DNA of 64,000 nt, taken from the NCBI RefSeq assembly GCF_007748195.1, contig NZ_CP037920.1, positions 868,001 to 932,000 on the forward strand, read 5' to 3'. The notes beneath the pieces were generated by a model. The model ran no database searches. It was not told the DNA's origin and saw only the letters and a list, made by a program, of their open reading frames with translations. Below, in pieces: positions 31,360 through 42,100 of the stretch. A program made the translations under genes and the position numbers. Each line of letters starts with the position of its first letter. Within the stretch, counting starts at the first letter, position 1. The DNA is from Gimesia aquarii (GTDB lineage: Bacteria; Planctomycetota; Planctomycetia; Planctomycetales; Planctomycetaceae).

Positions 31360-32619
31360 ATGCCGGTTTATCAATATGAGGCAATGGATAATACAGGACT
31401 CGAGGTGAAAGACACCATCGAAGCGCCTACTGAAGCAGATGCCCAGACTCTCATTAAAGAGAAGGGGTTTTTCGTTACGAAAATCGCCGAAAAAGGCCGT
31501 GGCAAGAAACAGAAAAAAGGTGCCGCCGCAAAGGGTGGAGGGGGCAAGAAAGCCAGTCCCAAAAAAGGTGGTTTTTCCATTGGTGGGGTTCGTCCGAAGC
31601 AGTTGACTACCTTTACTCGACAGCTTTCTACTCTCCAGGATGCAGGTCTGCCGATTTTGAGAAGTCTTCGTATTCTGGAAGCGCAGGCAAAACCGGGGCC
31701 CTTAAAAGCATCTCTGGATGGAGTGATTGAAGACATTGAATCTGGTAATACTCTTTCCGAAGCGATGGGCAAACAACCTAAGTGTTTTGACAACCTTTAT
31801 GTCAACATGGTGAAAGCCGGTGAAGCCGGTGGTGCTTTGGAAGTCATCCTCCAACGACTGGCTGAGTTTAAAGAACGCGCCCAAAGTTTAAAGAAGAAAG
31901 TCCAGGGAGCCATGATCTACCCGGTGGCGGTGATCACCGTTGCCAGTTTGATCGTCGGTTTCATTATGTACTGGATTATTCCGAAGTTCAAAAAGATCTT
32001 CCTCGACTTCGGTACAGAATTGCCTGGTATTACGCTTTTGTTGATGAGCATCAGTGATATCGTGGTTTCCTACTTTTACCTCTTTCCGGCGATTCCTCTT
32101 GCTTTGTGGATCTTTATCAAAATTGTCAAGAAGAACAAGAAAGGGGCGTTTGTCGTCGACTGGATATCCCTGCGCATACCGTTATTAGGGAAGATTATCA
32201 GTAAGTCGGTGACCGCTCGGACGTGTCGTACCTTGGGAACACTCATTGCCTCCGGGGTGCCGATTCTAGAGGCGATTATCATCGCCCGTGATACAGCCGG
32301 GAACATGGTATTTCAAAGAGCATTCGACACGATTTATGCAGCGATCCGCGAAGGGGAAACAATGGCGGTTCCTTTAAGAGAAGCACGGATTGTGGATGAT
32401 ATCGTGGTCAATATGGTAGATGTGGGTGAAGAAACAGGGGCACTCGATAATATGCTCTACAAAGTTGCCGACGTCTATGATGAAGAGGTTGCCGTTCTCG
32501 TGGATGCTTTAGTGAGTTTGCTGGAACCTCTAATGGTGATCGTTCTTGGTTTAATCGTGGGCTTTATTGTGATTGCGCTCTTTATGCCCTTGATTAAACT
32601 ATTGAATGACCTTTCGTAG
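31360..32619 (+). CDS. GspF/PilC inner-membrane platform protein
   Basis: The 419-residue protein has the two repeated GspF domains and about three transmembrane segments (near IYPVAVITVASLIVGFIMYW, then LFPAIPLALWIFIKI, then LMVIVLGLIVGFIVIALF). FTRQLSTLQDAGLPILRSL and ARTCRTLGTLIASGVPILEA are the family motifs. It anchors the assembly ATPase and feeds pseudopilins into the fibre. Residues about 47-75 form an unusually Lys/Gly-rich linker (GRGKKQKKGAAAKGGGGKK) between the N-terminal region and the first domain. It lies 67 bases after the second ATPase gene. Confidence 0.92.
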   Translation: MPVYQYEAMDNTGLEVKDTIEAPTEADAQTLIKEKGFFVTKIAEKGRGKKQKKGAAAKGGGGKKASPKKGGFSIGGVRPKQLTTFTRQLSTLQDAGLPILRSLRILEAQAKPGPLKASLDGVIEDIESGNTLSEAMGKQPKCFDNLYVNMVKAGEAGGALEVILQRLAEFKERAQSLKKKVQGAMIYPVAVITVASLIVGFIMYWIIPKFKKIFLDFGTELPGITLLLMSISDIVVSYFYLFPAIPLALWIFIKIVKKNKKGAFVVDWISLRIPLLGKIISKSVTARTCRTLGTLIASGVPILEAIIIARDTAGNMVFQRAFDTIYAAIREGETMAVPLREARIVDDIVVNMVDVGEETGALDNMLYKVADVYDEEVAVLVDALVSLLEPLMVIVLGLIVGFIVIALFMPLIKLLNDLS

Positions 32620-32683
32620 TATTTTAGAGGGAGTGTAGCAAAATAATACAGTTTTTCTCTCTTATTTAAGTGGGTATTTCAAG

Positions 32684-32713
32684 TTTAAAAAATCGTAAAG
32701 CATTTGATATAAT
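32684..32713 (+). promoter_or_regulatory. Possible sigma-70-type promoter for the pseudopilin genes
   Basis: A perfect -10 box TATAAT at 32708-32713 is preceded by TTTAAA (32684-32689; 4 of 6 for -35) with an 18-base spacer. It lies about 145 bases before the first pseudopilin gene, after the platform gene, and would give the pseudopilin group its own transcript. Confidence 0.45.
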
Positions 32714-32858
32714 AGTGTTACAGTTTTACGAGATTTCCGGGCACGAAATTTGCCCTTATAATTAGTTAGAGAATTCTCTCTCGATTTTATGCTCCGCACA
32801 AAGTGAAGAGGCTTCTCTATATTCAAACTGTTATTTCGAAAAGAGTTAGGAGTTAACA

Positions 32859-33734
32859 ATGAAACGTCGGTCGCCAATAGCCCTTACGGCGTCACAACGA
32901 AACAGACGTGCTTTCACGCTGATCGAACTCATGGTCGCCATTGTGATTATCCTGATTCTACTTGGGTTACTAATTCCTGCCATAGGTGCTGTGCGGCTGC
33001 GAGCACAACAAGCACAAGTTCGTACGGAAATTACCAACTTGGAAGCGGCAATCACTGCTTTCAAGGCAGATTTCGGCATGGATCCTCCGAGTTTTATCAA
33101 TTTGTATGAGGATGGTAGCGCTACCTGGGATCAGCACAGCAAGTCGTTGATTCGCAAGATGTGGCCTCAGTTTCAATTCGGTATCAACAGAGATATTAAC
33201 AATGATGGTGACACCTCAGACACATTCGAGCTCAGTGCTGGTGAATGTCTGGTGTTTTTCCTGGGAGGGGTCTTTGATTCAACGGGTAAGGCTCCGAATG
33301 GATTCTCAAAAAACCCTGCCAACCCATTTTCGATTGCTTCGGGTGGGACAAATCGACAGGGGCCTTACTTTGAATTTGATACATCACGTTTCACGGATAT
33401 CGATTCAGATAACGCCGCTGAATATAAAGATGCATTCCCCAGTCAGCAGTTGCCCTATTTGTATCTCAGCAGTTATGGCGGACGTGGTTATCGTACTGCT
33501 GAATTACCATCCATTCCTGCTTTAGGCGTAAATGTCACTAATGTGTATCATCAGGGTACGCCTGGCGATCCACTCGGTCCAGCTTACAAACCCAAATCAT
33601 TCCAGATTATTTCTCCAGGCGCAGACTCTCAGTATGGCAGCGGTGGAAATTATGACCCAGATAAAAACTTTCCGTCGGGACGCACCGTAGAGGCGGATAA
33701 CATGACCAATTTTACTAACGGATCACTCAAGTAA
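32859..33734 (+). CDS. GspG-like pseudopilin
   Basis: The 291-residue protein has a prepilin leader and hydrophobic helix (RRAFTLIELMVAIVIILILL), then a helix (RLRAQQAQVRTEITNLEAAI) typical of GspG, the main pseudopilin. The residue before the cleavage site is Ala instead of the normal Gly. The globular part has Asp-rich loops (DINNDGDTSDTFE, DIDSDNAAEYKDAFPS) that could bind calcium, as in GspG. It is about twice the usual GspG length. AGGAG lies eight bases before the ATG. It opens a run of prepilin-like genes. Confidence 0.85.
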   Translation: MKRRSPIALTASQRNRRAFTLIELMVAIVIILILLGLLIPAIGAVRLRAQQAQVRTEITNLEAAITAFKADFGMDPPSFINLYEDGSATWDQHSKSLIRKMWPQFQFGINRDINNDGDTSDTFELSAGECLVFFLGGVFDSTGKAPNGFSKNPANPFSIASGGTNRQGPYFEFDTSRFTDIDSDNAAEYKDAFPSQQLPYLYLSSYGGRGYRTAELPSIPALGVNVTNVYHQGTPGDPLGPAYKPKSFQIISPGADSQYGSGGNYDPDKNFPSGRTVEADNMTNFTNGSLK

Positions 33735-33771
33735 TTCAGTCGGGCCTTGTTTTTCAGAAGTCAGGTTTTTT

Positions 33772-34842
33772 ATGCGTCGTTTACAAACACATCAAGCTAT
33801 TCGAGCCATACGAGGCGGTTTTACGATCGTGGAATTGATGATGGTTGTTGGCATCTTGCTGTTTTTGATCGCGACATCAGCATTCGTGGTGCGTAACATC
33901 GGTAATAAAGGCCGTGAAAAAGCCACGATGGCGACGATTGTCAAAGTGAATGGCTTGCTTAGCCAGCGGATTCAGTCTTTTCAGAAACTCCTGGAATCCA
34001 AGCGATCTGAGAAACTGATTCAGCCCCGGTTGAGCAGTAAACGGGGGCAGCTGGTTTCAGAACTGGGGAATAAAAAATATTACTCCTTGACAGACCCTAT
34101 CGTAGAAATTTTGGTAAAGAAGGATCTCTTTCGGGAAAGCTTCCCGCAGTTTATTGGAGATAGTCAAACAATCAACAATGCCATGGATGCGATCACAGCG
34201 CCTGGCACGGCTGGAAATCTGGGCGCTGATGGTGGTATCAGCATCAGTTCCGAATATCTTTATTTTGTACTGACAAAATATAATGGCCTTGGTATTGCTC
34301 CGGTGGGAGAAGATGTTTTTTCCGCTTCCGAAGTGAAAGACACCGATGGTGATGGGTTGAAAGAATTTGTCGATGGCTGGGGCAGGCCTCTGCGGTTCTA
34401 TCGCTGGCCGACACGTCTATTTCGTCCTTACGGTATTGGCACAATTCGTCGCGATGTTGCAGGTCCCTTTTTCAGTGGTCTGTCTCCGTTACCTACTTCA
34501 ACAAATGAACGGGATCCTCTGACTGTAGATGCAGACGATCCTCTGGGGCGGTTGGCTAACGAGGACACCCGCTCGGGTGGTCTGGTTGGTACGCTCTTTA
34601 ATGACTCAGCTAATTACTATTATGACTCTGATCCGCTCACTCTCTTCCCCTGTGAATACGGGGTAATGGATACATACTGGCTGCCTCTGATTGTTTCCGC
34701 TGGGGAGGATGGAATCTTGGGGCTATACGAACCTTATGACTTCACCAACAATGGTGTACTAGCACAACCTATTGCTGTGCCCGTTGTGGAAGGAGTTTTT
34801 GATAATATTACCAATCACAATCAACGAGCCGGAGGAAGGTAA
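33772..34842 (+). CDS. Prepilin-like protein, minor pseudopilin
   Basis: The 356-residue protein starts with a leader and a type III-like methylation/cleavage motif (RGGFTIVELMMVVGILLFL), with Gly before the cut and Glu at +5. A long helix follows, then a globular region with DTDGDGLKEFVDGWGRPL, an Asp-rich loop seen in other planctomycete prepilin-like proteins. It probably inserts into the pseudopilus tip or fibre. It follows the GspG-like gene by 37 bases and ends four bases before the next start. Confidence 0.82.
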   Translation: MRRLQTHQAIRAIRGGFTIVELMMVVGILLFLIATSAFVVRNIGNKGREKATMATIVKVNGLLSQRIQSFQKLLESKRSEKLIQPRLSSKRGQLVSELGNKKYYSLTDPIVEILVKKDLFRESFPQFIGDSQTINNAMDAITAPGTAGNLGADGGISISSEYLYFVLTKYNGLGIAPVGEDVFSASEVKDTDGDGLKEFVDGWGRPLRFYRWPTRLFRPYGIGTIRRDVAGPFFSGLSPLPTSTNERDPLTVDADDPLGRLANEDTRSGGLVGTLFNDSANYYYDSDPLTLFPCEYGVMDTYWLPLIVSAGEDGILGLYEPYDFTNNGVLAQPIAVPVVEGVFDNITNHNQRAGGR

Positions 34843-34846
34843 GCCG

Positions 34847-36175
34847 ATGCCAGCCTTTCACAGGAACAATCAGTTTACACTGCAGTCTTCAACACGAGCT
34901 GGTTTTACGCTTGTGGAGTTACTGGTCGTGATCTCCATCCTGGCGATCTTGGTTGTGATGACGGTAACATCGATTAATTTCGCGCTTTCCACCGATCTAA
35001 CTCGTAGCGCTTCCCGTCAGGTACAGTCCTACCTTGCGGGAGCCCGTGATCGGGCCATCTATGCCAAGGCACCCCGTGGTGTCCGCTTTATACTCGATCC
35101 CAATAATCCGACCGCCGTCACCAGCATGGTCTATATCGCTCCCAGTCCCCACTGGGAACAGGGGATTATTCGGATGGAACGCACTGACAGTAGTCCTTCG
35201 GATGGTGTCGCTGATTCTCCGGAAATCTTTTATGTGCGTGGCGATGGAACCGACTGGGCTACGCTGTATTTGCGTGGGATGATTCAAGAAAATGCACGCA
35301 TCAAGATTCCCGGTGATGACAGCGGGACTTGGTATGTGATTGATGTGAATGGTTCGGGCGTTTCTGGCGGAACAGAACTCTTCAGGCTGACAACCGCCTA
35401 TCGTGATGCCGGAACTTCGGAACCGGATGAAGTTGTCGCTTTCTCGCCCGGCAGTGGTCCATCCACTTATCTTCTGGAGCTGCCCCCGGTAGTACTCTCA
35501 GGCGTAGAGCCGACTCTGTTGCCAAACAACACAGGGATTGACCTGGATCGTTCCCTTCTGCCTGCCAGCTGGCGGCCTCCTGTTGATGTTGACCACGTAG
35601 ATTTGGGCCCCGATGGGAGTCCCGGGAAACATTCGATTGACGATGATTCCAGCGGTGGTGCTGACGATAACGGCGAACTGCTCTGGCCGGGAACCGACGA
35701 CTATCGTCTCTATTCCAGCCAACTGGATTTGATGTTTTCACCCCGTGGTTCGATACTTGGTAGCGAAGCTGGCAGTGGAAAAATTCATTTTGTCATTGAT
35801 ACTCTTGAAAACATTCAGTCTTCCTGGCAGAGGAATACCGACTATGCCGAGGGCGCTGTGGTACAGCTTCCCGCGCGTGGCATTTATGAATATATGCCTT
35901 ACGACAGGACCTATATTTGTACCACTGCAGGAACCAGTGGTGGCAATGCTGCAGTATTTACAAGTACGGCGCCAGGCGAAGCACGGGATACGGGTTCAAA
36001 ATTTACGACCGATGGTACGGTCGAGTGGGAAGTCCTTTTAAATACGACTCCATCGCTACTGACGATATTTACTCGTACGGGGAGTGTCAATGCGTACCCG
36101 ATGGCCTTTGATGTCAGAACGAATACTCCACCAAATGTCTTTCATTATGCGGAAACCGGGGAGACAGCCAAATGA
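34847..36175 (+). CDS. GspH-like minor pseudopilin with Asp/Gly-rich module
   Basis: The 442-residue protein begins at ATG 34847, with GGAGGAAGG just upstream; earlier in-frame codons lie inside the previous gene. The leader and helix are RAGFTLVELLVVISILAIL. A GspH-like beta region follows. At about residues 254-285 is the module GPDGSPGKHSIDDDSSGG with DDNGELLWPGTDD, which recurs in the next gene product. The stop overlaps the start of the next gene (ATGA), so the two are translationally coupled. Minor pseudopilins of this type initiate fibre assembly. Confidence 0.82.
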   Translation: MPAFHRNNQFTLQSSTRAGFTLVELLVVISILAILVVMTVTSINFALSTDLTRSASRQVQSYLAGARDRAIYAKAPRGVRFILDPNNPTAVTSMVYIAPSPHWEQGIIRMERTDSSPSDGVADSPEIFYVRGDGTDWATLYLRGMIQENARIKIPGDDSGTWYVIDVNGSGVSGGTELFRLTTAYRDAGTSEPDEVVAFSPGSGPSTYLLELPPVVLSGVEPTLLPNNTGIDLDRSLLPASWRPPVDVDHVDLGPDGSPGKHSIDDDSSGGADDNGELLWPGTDDYRLYSSQLDLMFSPRGSILGSEAGSGKIHFVIDTLENIQSSWQRNTDYAEGAVVQLPARGIYEYMPYDRTYICTTAGTSGGNAAVFTSTAPGEARDTGSKFTTDGTVEWEVLLNTTPSLLTIFTRTGSVNAYPMAFDVRTNTPPNVFHYAETGETAK

Positions 36176-37500
36176 GATCGCTTAATCCAACAACCGGTCA
36201 AAACGCTGTTAAGACTGTCGTCAGTAGCCGCCGTGGTGCAACTTTGATGGAAGTCTTGATGTCTGTGATGATCATGGGATTAGGAGTGATTCCACTCGCA
36301 ACATTGTTCCCGATCTCCGTGAAGCGGAGTGCGCAGGCTACCCAACTGACGAATGCGACAATTTTACGTTATAACGCCGAAGCCATGCTGGATGCGTTTC
36401 CAGGTCGGCTGTTACATGATCCGGACAACGACGGAAATCGCAACGAGCACCGTTATACTAACCGGAAATATGTCGTCGATCCTATCGGCTATCTACTGGC
36501 TGATGCACCCGCTTATCAGGGGCGTTTTGGAAACGATGGTCAGGGGGCTGCCCACGGGAGTGTACTACGTTTTGATGCCGGCTTTAGTGCGATGGGAACC
36601 GGTCCGAATTTCTTTGCACAGCAGGACAGTTGGCGTCTCCAGTTTGAAGGGATCCCGACTTCGAATACGCTGACCGAGCTCTTTTTTGATCCGGCAGACC
36701 TGTCAACCGAACTGTTGACAGAGATTGACCAAAACGCGCGTGATGGTTTTTCGCAGGGGATCTGGTCTCGTATTGTAATCTTTGATGAAAATGGCAAGCA
36801 GGCCCAGGTACGACCACTGACTTCCATTTCCCCGGTTGATATCACCAACAATTCTATAACAGGCCTTACCAGTCTCCCTGACAACTTGCGTTACGTCGAT
36901 TCAGTGGGATTAGGGATCGTCTCCAAGGTACGGATTGAAATTCAGGAACAGCGTTATACCTATCTGCTTTCTGTCCGGCATCAGCCTACCCGGGTGGCCG
37001 CCGTCGATGTAGTTGTATTTTTCAAACGGGACTTTTCCCCCCTCAATGAAGTCGTACACAGTGTCAGTAATTTTGTGAGATATACACCCGGTCCTGACGG
37101 TTCGCCTGGGGTTCACGACGTAGATGATAACCAAGATGGAACCAAAGATGACCGCGGTGAACTCGGTTGGAAAGGTTCGGATGACATACCAAATTATGCG
37201 TTCACGCTGCATTACAATAACAATATTACAGGACCTCCCTTGAATATGTCAGTTGACGATGTCAGGCCACCACTCAAGAAAGGGGGGCATATTTTTGATG
37301 TCAGAAACGCGCGCTGGTATCGCATTCAGAACTATGTTGAGAACAGCGCTGGAACAGAAGCTGTGGTGACACTGGATCAACCGATCACTCAGGATATTCG
37401 CACCTCAAGTGGAGGGACCGCGAATGCAGATGGCGTTATCGTACGACCAGATGTCATTCAGGTTTATGCCCTGGGGAACAAACTGGATCCCATCCCTTAA
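36172..37500 (+). CDS. GspI/PilV-like minor pseudopilin with Asp/Gly-rich module
   Basis: The 442-residue protein has a prepilin-type start with Gly before the cut and Glu at +5 (RRGATLMEVLMSVMIMGLG), the pattern of GspI/PilV proteins. A globular region follows. At about residues 306-338 it has GPDGSPGVHDVDDNQDGT with DDRGELGWKGSDD, a near copy of the module in the upstream protein. GGGGAG lies upstream of the overlapping ATG. A 59-base gap separates it from the next prepilin-like gene. Confidence 0.82.
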   Translation: MRSLNPTTGQNAVKTVVSSRRGATLMEVLMSVMIMGLGVIPLATLFPISVKRSAQATQLTNATILRYNAEAMLDAFPGRLLHDPDNDGNRNEHRYTNRKYVVDPIGYLLADAPAYQGRFGNDGQGAAHGSVLRFDAGFSAMGTGPNFFAQQDSWRLQFEGIPTSNTLTELFFDPADLSTELLTEIDQNARDGFSQGIWSRIVIFDENGKQAQVRPLTSISPVDITNNSITGLTSLPDNLRYVDSVGLGIVSKVRIEIQEQRYTYLLSVRHQPTRVAAVDVVVFFKRDFSPLNEVVHSVSNFVRYTPGPDGSPGVHDVDDNQDGTKDDRGELGWKGSDDIPNYAFTLHYNNNITGPPLNMSVDDVRPPLKKGGHIFDVRNARWYRIQNYVENSAGTEAVVTLDQPITQDIRTSSGGTANADGVIVRPDVIQVYALGNKLDPIP

Positions 37501-37559
37501 ACTAATTCATTACATCGGTCAGAAGAAATTATTTGTCGATTTGGAATTGAGAATTCAGT

Positions 37560-39020
37560 ATGAAATACTCAGTAGGTAACAGAAAGCTCACTGCCCGACG
37601 ACAGGACAGGCAGTACCTGACGAAAGCTCAGGACGGATTCACACTAGTTGAGTTGCTGGTGTCTGTTGCGCTAGTTCTACTGATGATGGTGATGTTTACC
37701 GAAATCTTTCAGATTGCTTCCAACTCGATCACGGCGCAGCGCGGTCTCTCAGAAAATGATCAGCGGGCGCGGATGATAACGACACTGATTCAGTCAGATC
37801 TGAATAAGCGAACGTTTCAAAATATTATTCCTTTTTCTCCTTCTGAGAAAGCATTTGCATTCAGACTCAGCGATTACACTGATCGTCGTGGGTATCTGGT
37901 TATTTCGGAGAACGATCCAAATAACGATAGTGACGACGTGATTCAATTCACAACCGATTCCAATATTACGTCTAAACTTCTGGATACGACCCCATATTAC
38001 GGGAAAGCATCGGTGTTGGGGGGAGATATTTTTGCACATCCTAATCAGCCGGAAACGGATGACGCCAGGATCAGCCCTGATGGCACATCTGTTTCTCCCT
38101 ATGCTGAAATTTGTTATTTCATGCGGGGTGGAAATCTCTATCGTAGGACTCTGTTGATTCGCAAACCGCTGGATCTAGAAACCACTAATTCTTCCCAACC
38201 ACAGACGGCGGGAGGGGCTGAGTTCTTTGATCCGGCCAATTCACTTTATTCTGGCAACTTCTGGAATGACTTTGACTTTTCTGTCTACCGTTCTGGAACA
38301 CCAACGGCCTATGCGAACTTTCACGATGTGAAATCTTTAGATAATACAACACTTGAATCACCGAATTTTTCGCTGGGTCGTACCCGTTTCCGGTTTGGCT
38401 ATGATCATGCTACTGGCTTGCCACGTGAGTATGTGAATGATGTCGATGGAATCGCTCAATTTATTGGTCGGTTTACGCATCAGGAAACATCGCATCCTGA
38501 TTTCCAATATCCACAGGCTCCCTCTAACGTCAGTGGTAGTGCGAATCCGATGAATCCAACTAGTTCAAGCCTGATTTTGGACCGTAATACTAATGTGGTC
38601 AATCAGTATGCTTCCACCACCGGTTCACGGCGTTCTGAAGACCTGGTGCTTTCGAACGTGATTACCTTTGACATCAAACTTTTCGATGAGGGGTTGGGTC
38701 AGTTTACGGATATCGGGAGTTCCATCGCTGTGGACTACGCAAGCAGTGCAACCCCTGCTTACCGGAACAATAACCCAGACAGCACATTTGCCACCAACAT
38801 TTACGATACCTGGCATATCGAATATGACGTTGACAATGCCGATGGGGATAACAATCATGCCACAGGCCAGGATGAACCTCCTTTCAGGCCAGACGATGGT
38901 TCCGGGAACCTCAGAGCCTTAAAAGCGATTCAGATTACGATTCGATATGTAGATATTTCATCGCAACAGTTACGACAAATGACGATCATTCACCCGCTAA
39001 CCAATCTGCTGGCGGATTGA
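37560..39020 (+). CDS. GspJ-like minor pseudopilin
   Basis: The 486-residue protein has a leader of about 27 residues and the helix QDGFTLVELLVSVALVLLMM, with Gly before the cut and Glu at +5. The following ENDQRARMITTLIQSDLNKR is typical of GspJ/PulJ. The C-terminal part has an Asp/Asn-rich stretch (DVDNADGDNNHATG) and ends in ALKAIQITIRYVD, also common in GspJ. It is placed between the GspI-like and the GspK-like genes, matching the order of classical type II secretion operons. Confidence 0.84.
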   Translation: MKYSVGNRKLTARRQDRQYLTKAQDGFTLVELLVSVALVLLMMVMFTEIFQIASNSITAQRGLSENDQRARMITTLIQSDLNKRTFQNIIPFSPSEKAFAFRLSDYTDRRGYLVISENDPNNDSDDVIQFTTDSNITSKLLDTTPYYGKASVLGGDIFAHPNQPETDDARISPDGTSVSPYAEICYFMRGGNLYRRTLLIRKPLDLETTNSSQPQTAGGAEFFDPANSLYSGNFWNDFDFSVYRSGTPTAYANFHDVKSLDNTTLESPNFSLGRTRFRFGYDHATGLPREYVNDVDGIAQFIGRFTHQETSHPDFQYPQAPSNVSGSANPMNPTSSSLILDRNTNVVNQYASTTGSRRSEDLVLSNVITFDIKLFDEGLGQFTDIGSSIAVDYASSATPAYRNNNPDSTFATNIYDTWHIEYDVDNADGDNNHATGQDEPPFRPDDGSGNLRALKAIQITIRYVDISSQQLRQMTIIHPLTNLLAD

Positions 39021-39102
39021 AACTTGAAATTTTGAAACATAAACAACGTTTTCCTAGTGCCGGTCCGGGTCACGGTCATCAGACACTTCGGGGGGTATGG
39101 AA

Positions 39103-42100
39103 ATGAAATCCATCTCAATAAAACAGACAGACAACTACCTGAATCAGGTCTCTTCACGACGTCGCGGGTCGACATTGTTGGTCGTGATCGCGCTGTTGGC
39201 TATTTTAGCCTTAATGGCTGTGGTGTTCTATACCTTTTCCGCGCAGGAACAGACCAGCGCTGAAAACTTTGCCGATGCTGCCATCAACGAAGCCGACCCC
39301 GGTCTGCAGGCTGATGTCTTGTTTAATTGGGGCCTCGAACAATTGATCAAAGGACCGGACCCTTACCGCAAGAATAGTGCTCTCTGGGGCGGTGACTACC
39401 CCCGCCATTCCCTGATCTACAACATGTTGGGGAGTGACCAGATTCCCTTTAACGGCCAGGGAATAAATGTTGTTCTTGATGGTTCAAATATTGACGTAGA
39501 TCAAAACTATGATGCTAACCCTGACGGAAATGCAACGTTGGTGCAGGCAAATACATCCCCTGTTGCCTACGGTGGTCAAGCTGGTGCGAATTCCCATATC
39601 AGCAACCTCCCTGAACCCGACGTTGATTATTCTGCTCCCGATATCAATTCGTTTTTCTTGGCGTATAAAGGTTATGTACCTGGTCCCAATTGGCCCACCG
39701 ATCTAACCGATGTGCAACTGGTAATTATTCCCTCATTTCATCGGCCTCAATACATGAGAACAGGCGGAAGTCCTATTTCTGACCCTTATAATAATGCGGT
39801 AGCTGCGACAAGGGCTTTACGACCACATAATAATCATAATTTTATCCATCGTGAAGGCTCTGGTGCCGATTCAGGTTCTTCACGGTTTAGTACCAATGTC
39901 TTTGATAATTCTGGGTTTACTCACCCTGGTGCCTTGGGGATCTGGACAGCTAATAGTCTGGGAAACTCAGAAACAGATTATTCACTCGACGTCGACAATG
40001 ACGGTGATACGATCCCGGAAGGAGTCTGGTTAGATCTCGATTTTCCACCCATTGAAGACCCACAGAATCCGGGTGATTATATTATCCCCATGTTTTCATT
40101 CACCGTGTATGATACTAATGGCCTGATCAATCTGAATACTGCTGGAAATATGCGACAACCGGGTAGTATTGATCTGAATTACGCGCCAACAGGCAGTTTT
40201 GGGAACAATACGTCAGGTTTAGGTTCGAATCAATTTATTTTCCTGTCCCGATCTCATCAAGGGCTTTCTTCTCCGGGTGAGATTAATCCACAGTGGGCGT
40301 TGACGGCACTGATTCCGAGTCCCGTTGTAGCGGAATTCAACCAGCATCGCATGTTTTTTGGAGCGGAACCGACCACTTGGCCGGAACTATCCAACATGGA
40401 ATATTTCTTCTTGAATTACGGTCGCCCTGATTTTACGGTTCCTTCTACAATTGCCAACGGCACTAAGTCTGACATCCGCGATTTATTTTCGGGTCGCTGG
40501 GGTGAACCTAGCCGCCTGTTTGCAGCGCAGCGAAATTCAACTTCCGATAATCTGGTAACTGGTCAGTTTTCCCGACCGGGGCAAAGCGGCGTAGACGATA
40601 ATGCCGACCGCTACGAAGGTAGTACCCTGAGTGGTTCACTGCAGGGCTCACGCGCTGGTGCGATTGCATTTAAACACCCGCTCGCCCATAACGGGGCAGG
40701 CAGTACCTGGAGATCAGGGGGGGCTCCCAATTATAAACTCGTTAACTTACAGGCTCCAACTGGGGGTCCGGCAACGTGGCCTTCCTACTCGAATTACGAA
40801 ATCGCCGGTCCTACCTTGTCATCTTCTGATTCGATTCGTTGGCCAGCTGGCCTCTTTAATAATTTTGCTAGTGTCGCTAGCGAGAACTATTTGGTCGACG
40901 ATTCGGATGAAATTGTCGTTGATATGGAAAAAGTTCAGCGTCCCTACGACGATCCCTTCGGCCCGGAAGAGATGGCTCATCTACAGCTTTCCGGCACCGA
41001 TATCGTGAGGTCCGGTGTGACTTCCCGATTAAGTACATTGATGCCGCTTAACTTTGGCACCACTGACGGCTCAGACTTTGACCGCCGTAAACGGTTTACT
41101 ACCATGAGCTGGGATCGGAAGCAGTTCTCGCGACCAGTATCTGTCAATGGAGCTCCAACTAATCAGTTCCCTCCCACTTTTTCTATAGGTGCCTTTCGTC
41201 CTGAATTGTTGGAGTTGCTGGGAGTAAGCTTACCAATTGGTGCTATTAATACCCCTCATCAACTCAAATTAAATTTGAATCAGTTACTCGTTTTTGAAAG
41301 CACTGGAACAGGCCGTACCATTTCCTATCGACCTTTAACCCCTCATCCCGGAGAAGATCGGAACGACAACGGCTCCTTGGATGCTGGTGAGGATTTAAAC
41401 GGCAATGGTGTGTTGGATGCGTTGCCTGCTTCAAAGGTCGAGTTCTCATCTGGAGTAGATTGGGATCCATACTCGGATCCAGTTCGAATGCCAAATTATC
41501 CACCGCAAAATGTAACTGCTCAAGAAATCTGGGCTCGCTTTGATCGTCAACGAATGGCGCGTGATATTTACACATTACTTTACTCTTTGAACTCTCCATC
41601 AGCTACTACAGTTCGGACTTACTCTCCAGATGATTTACTTCAAATGGCTCAGTTTGCAGTCAACGTAGTAGATGCCCTAGATCCGGATGACGTACTGACT
41701 CGTTTTGAATATGACACGGATTTAAGTAATGGCTGGGGGTTGGATGATAACCCTTACACGAATACAGCTACCGAACAGGCAACAGGCGAACGTAAGGTGG
41801 TCTGGGGAGTGGAGGCCCAGCAGTTGACTCTCAGTGAGTTTTTGTTGGTTCAGTGTCAAGATCAAATGAGTGATCTTAACGTGACCCAGTTTCCCGATGA
41901 TAAAGTAGATGGCGCTGATCGTGAGCGATTCTTTACCGCGATCGAGTTGCGAAATAATAGCCCTTATACTGTTCAATTCGGTACGCGTGGTAATTGGATG
42001 ATTGGCCTGGAAGTGGATGGAGACATGGAGACCTATGCTATTCCCAAGAATAGCGAAGTAGACGCTGGTGAGCTGTTTACATTGTTGAGTACCAATTCCG

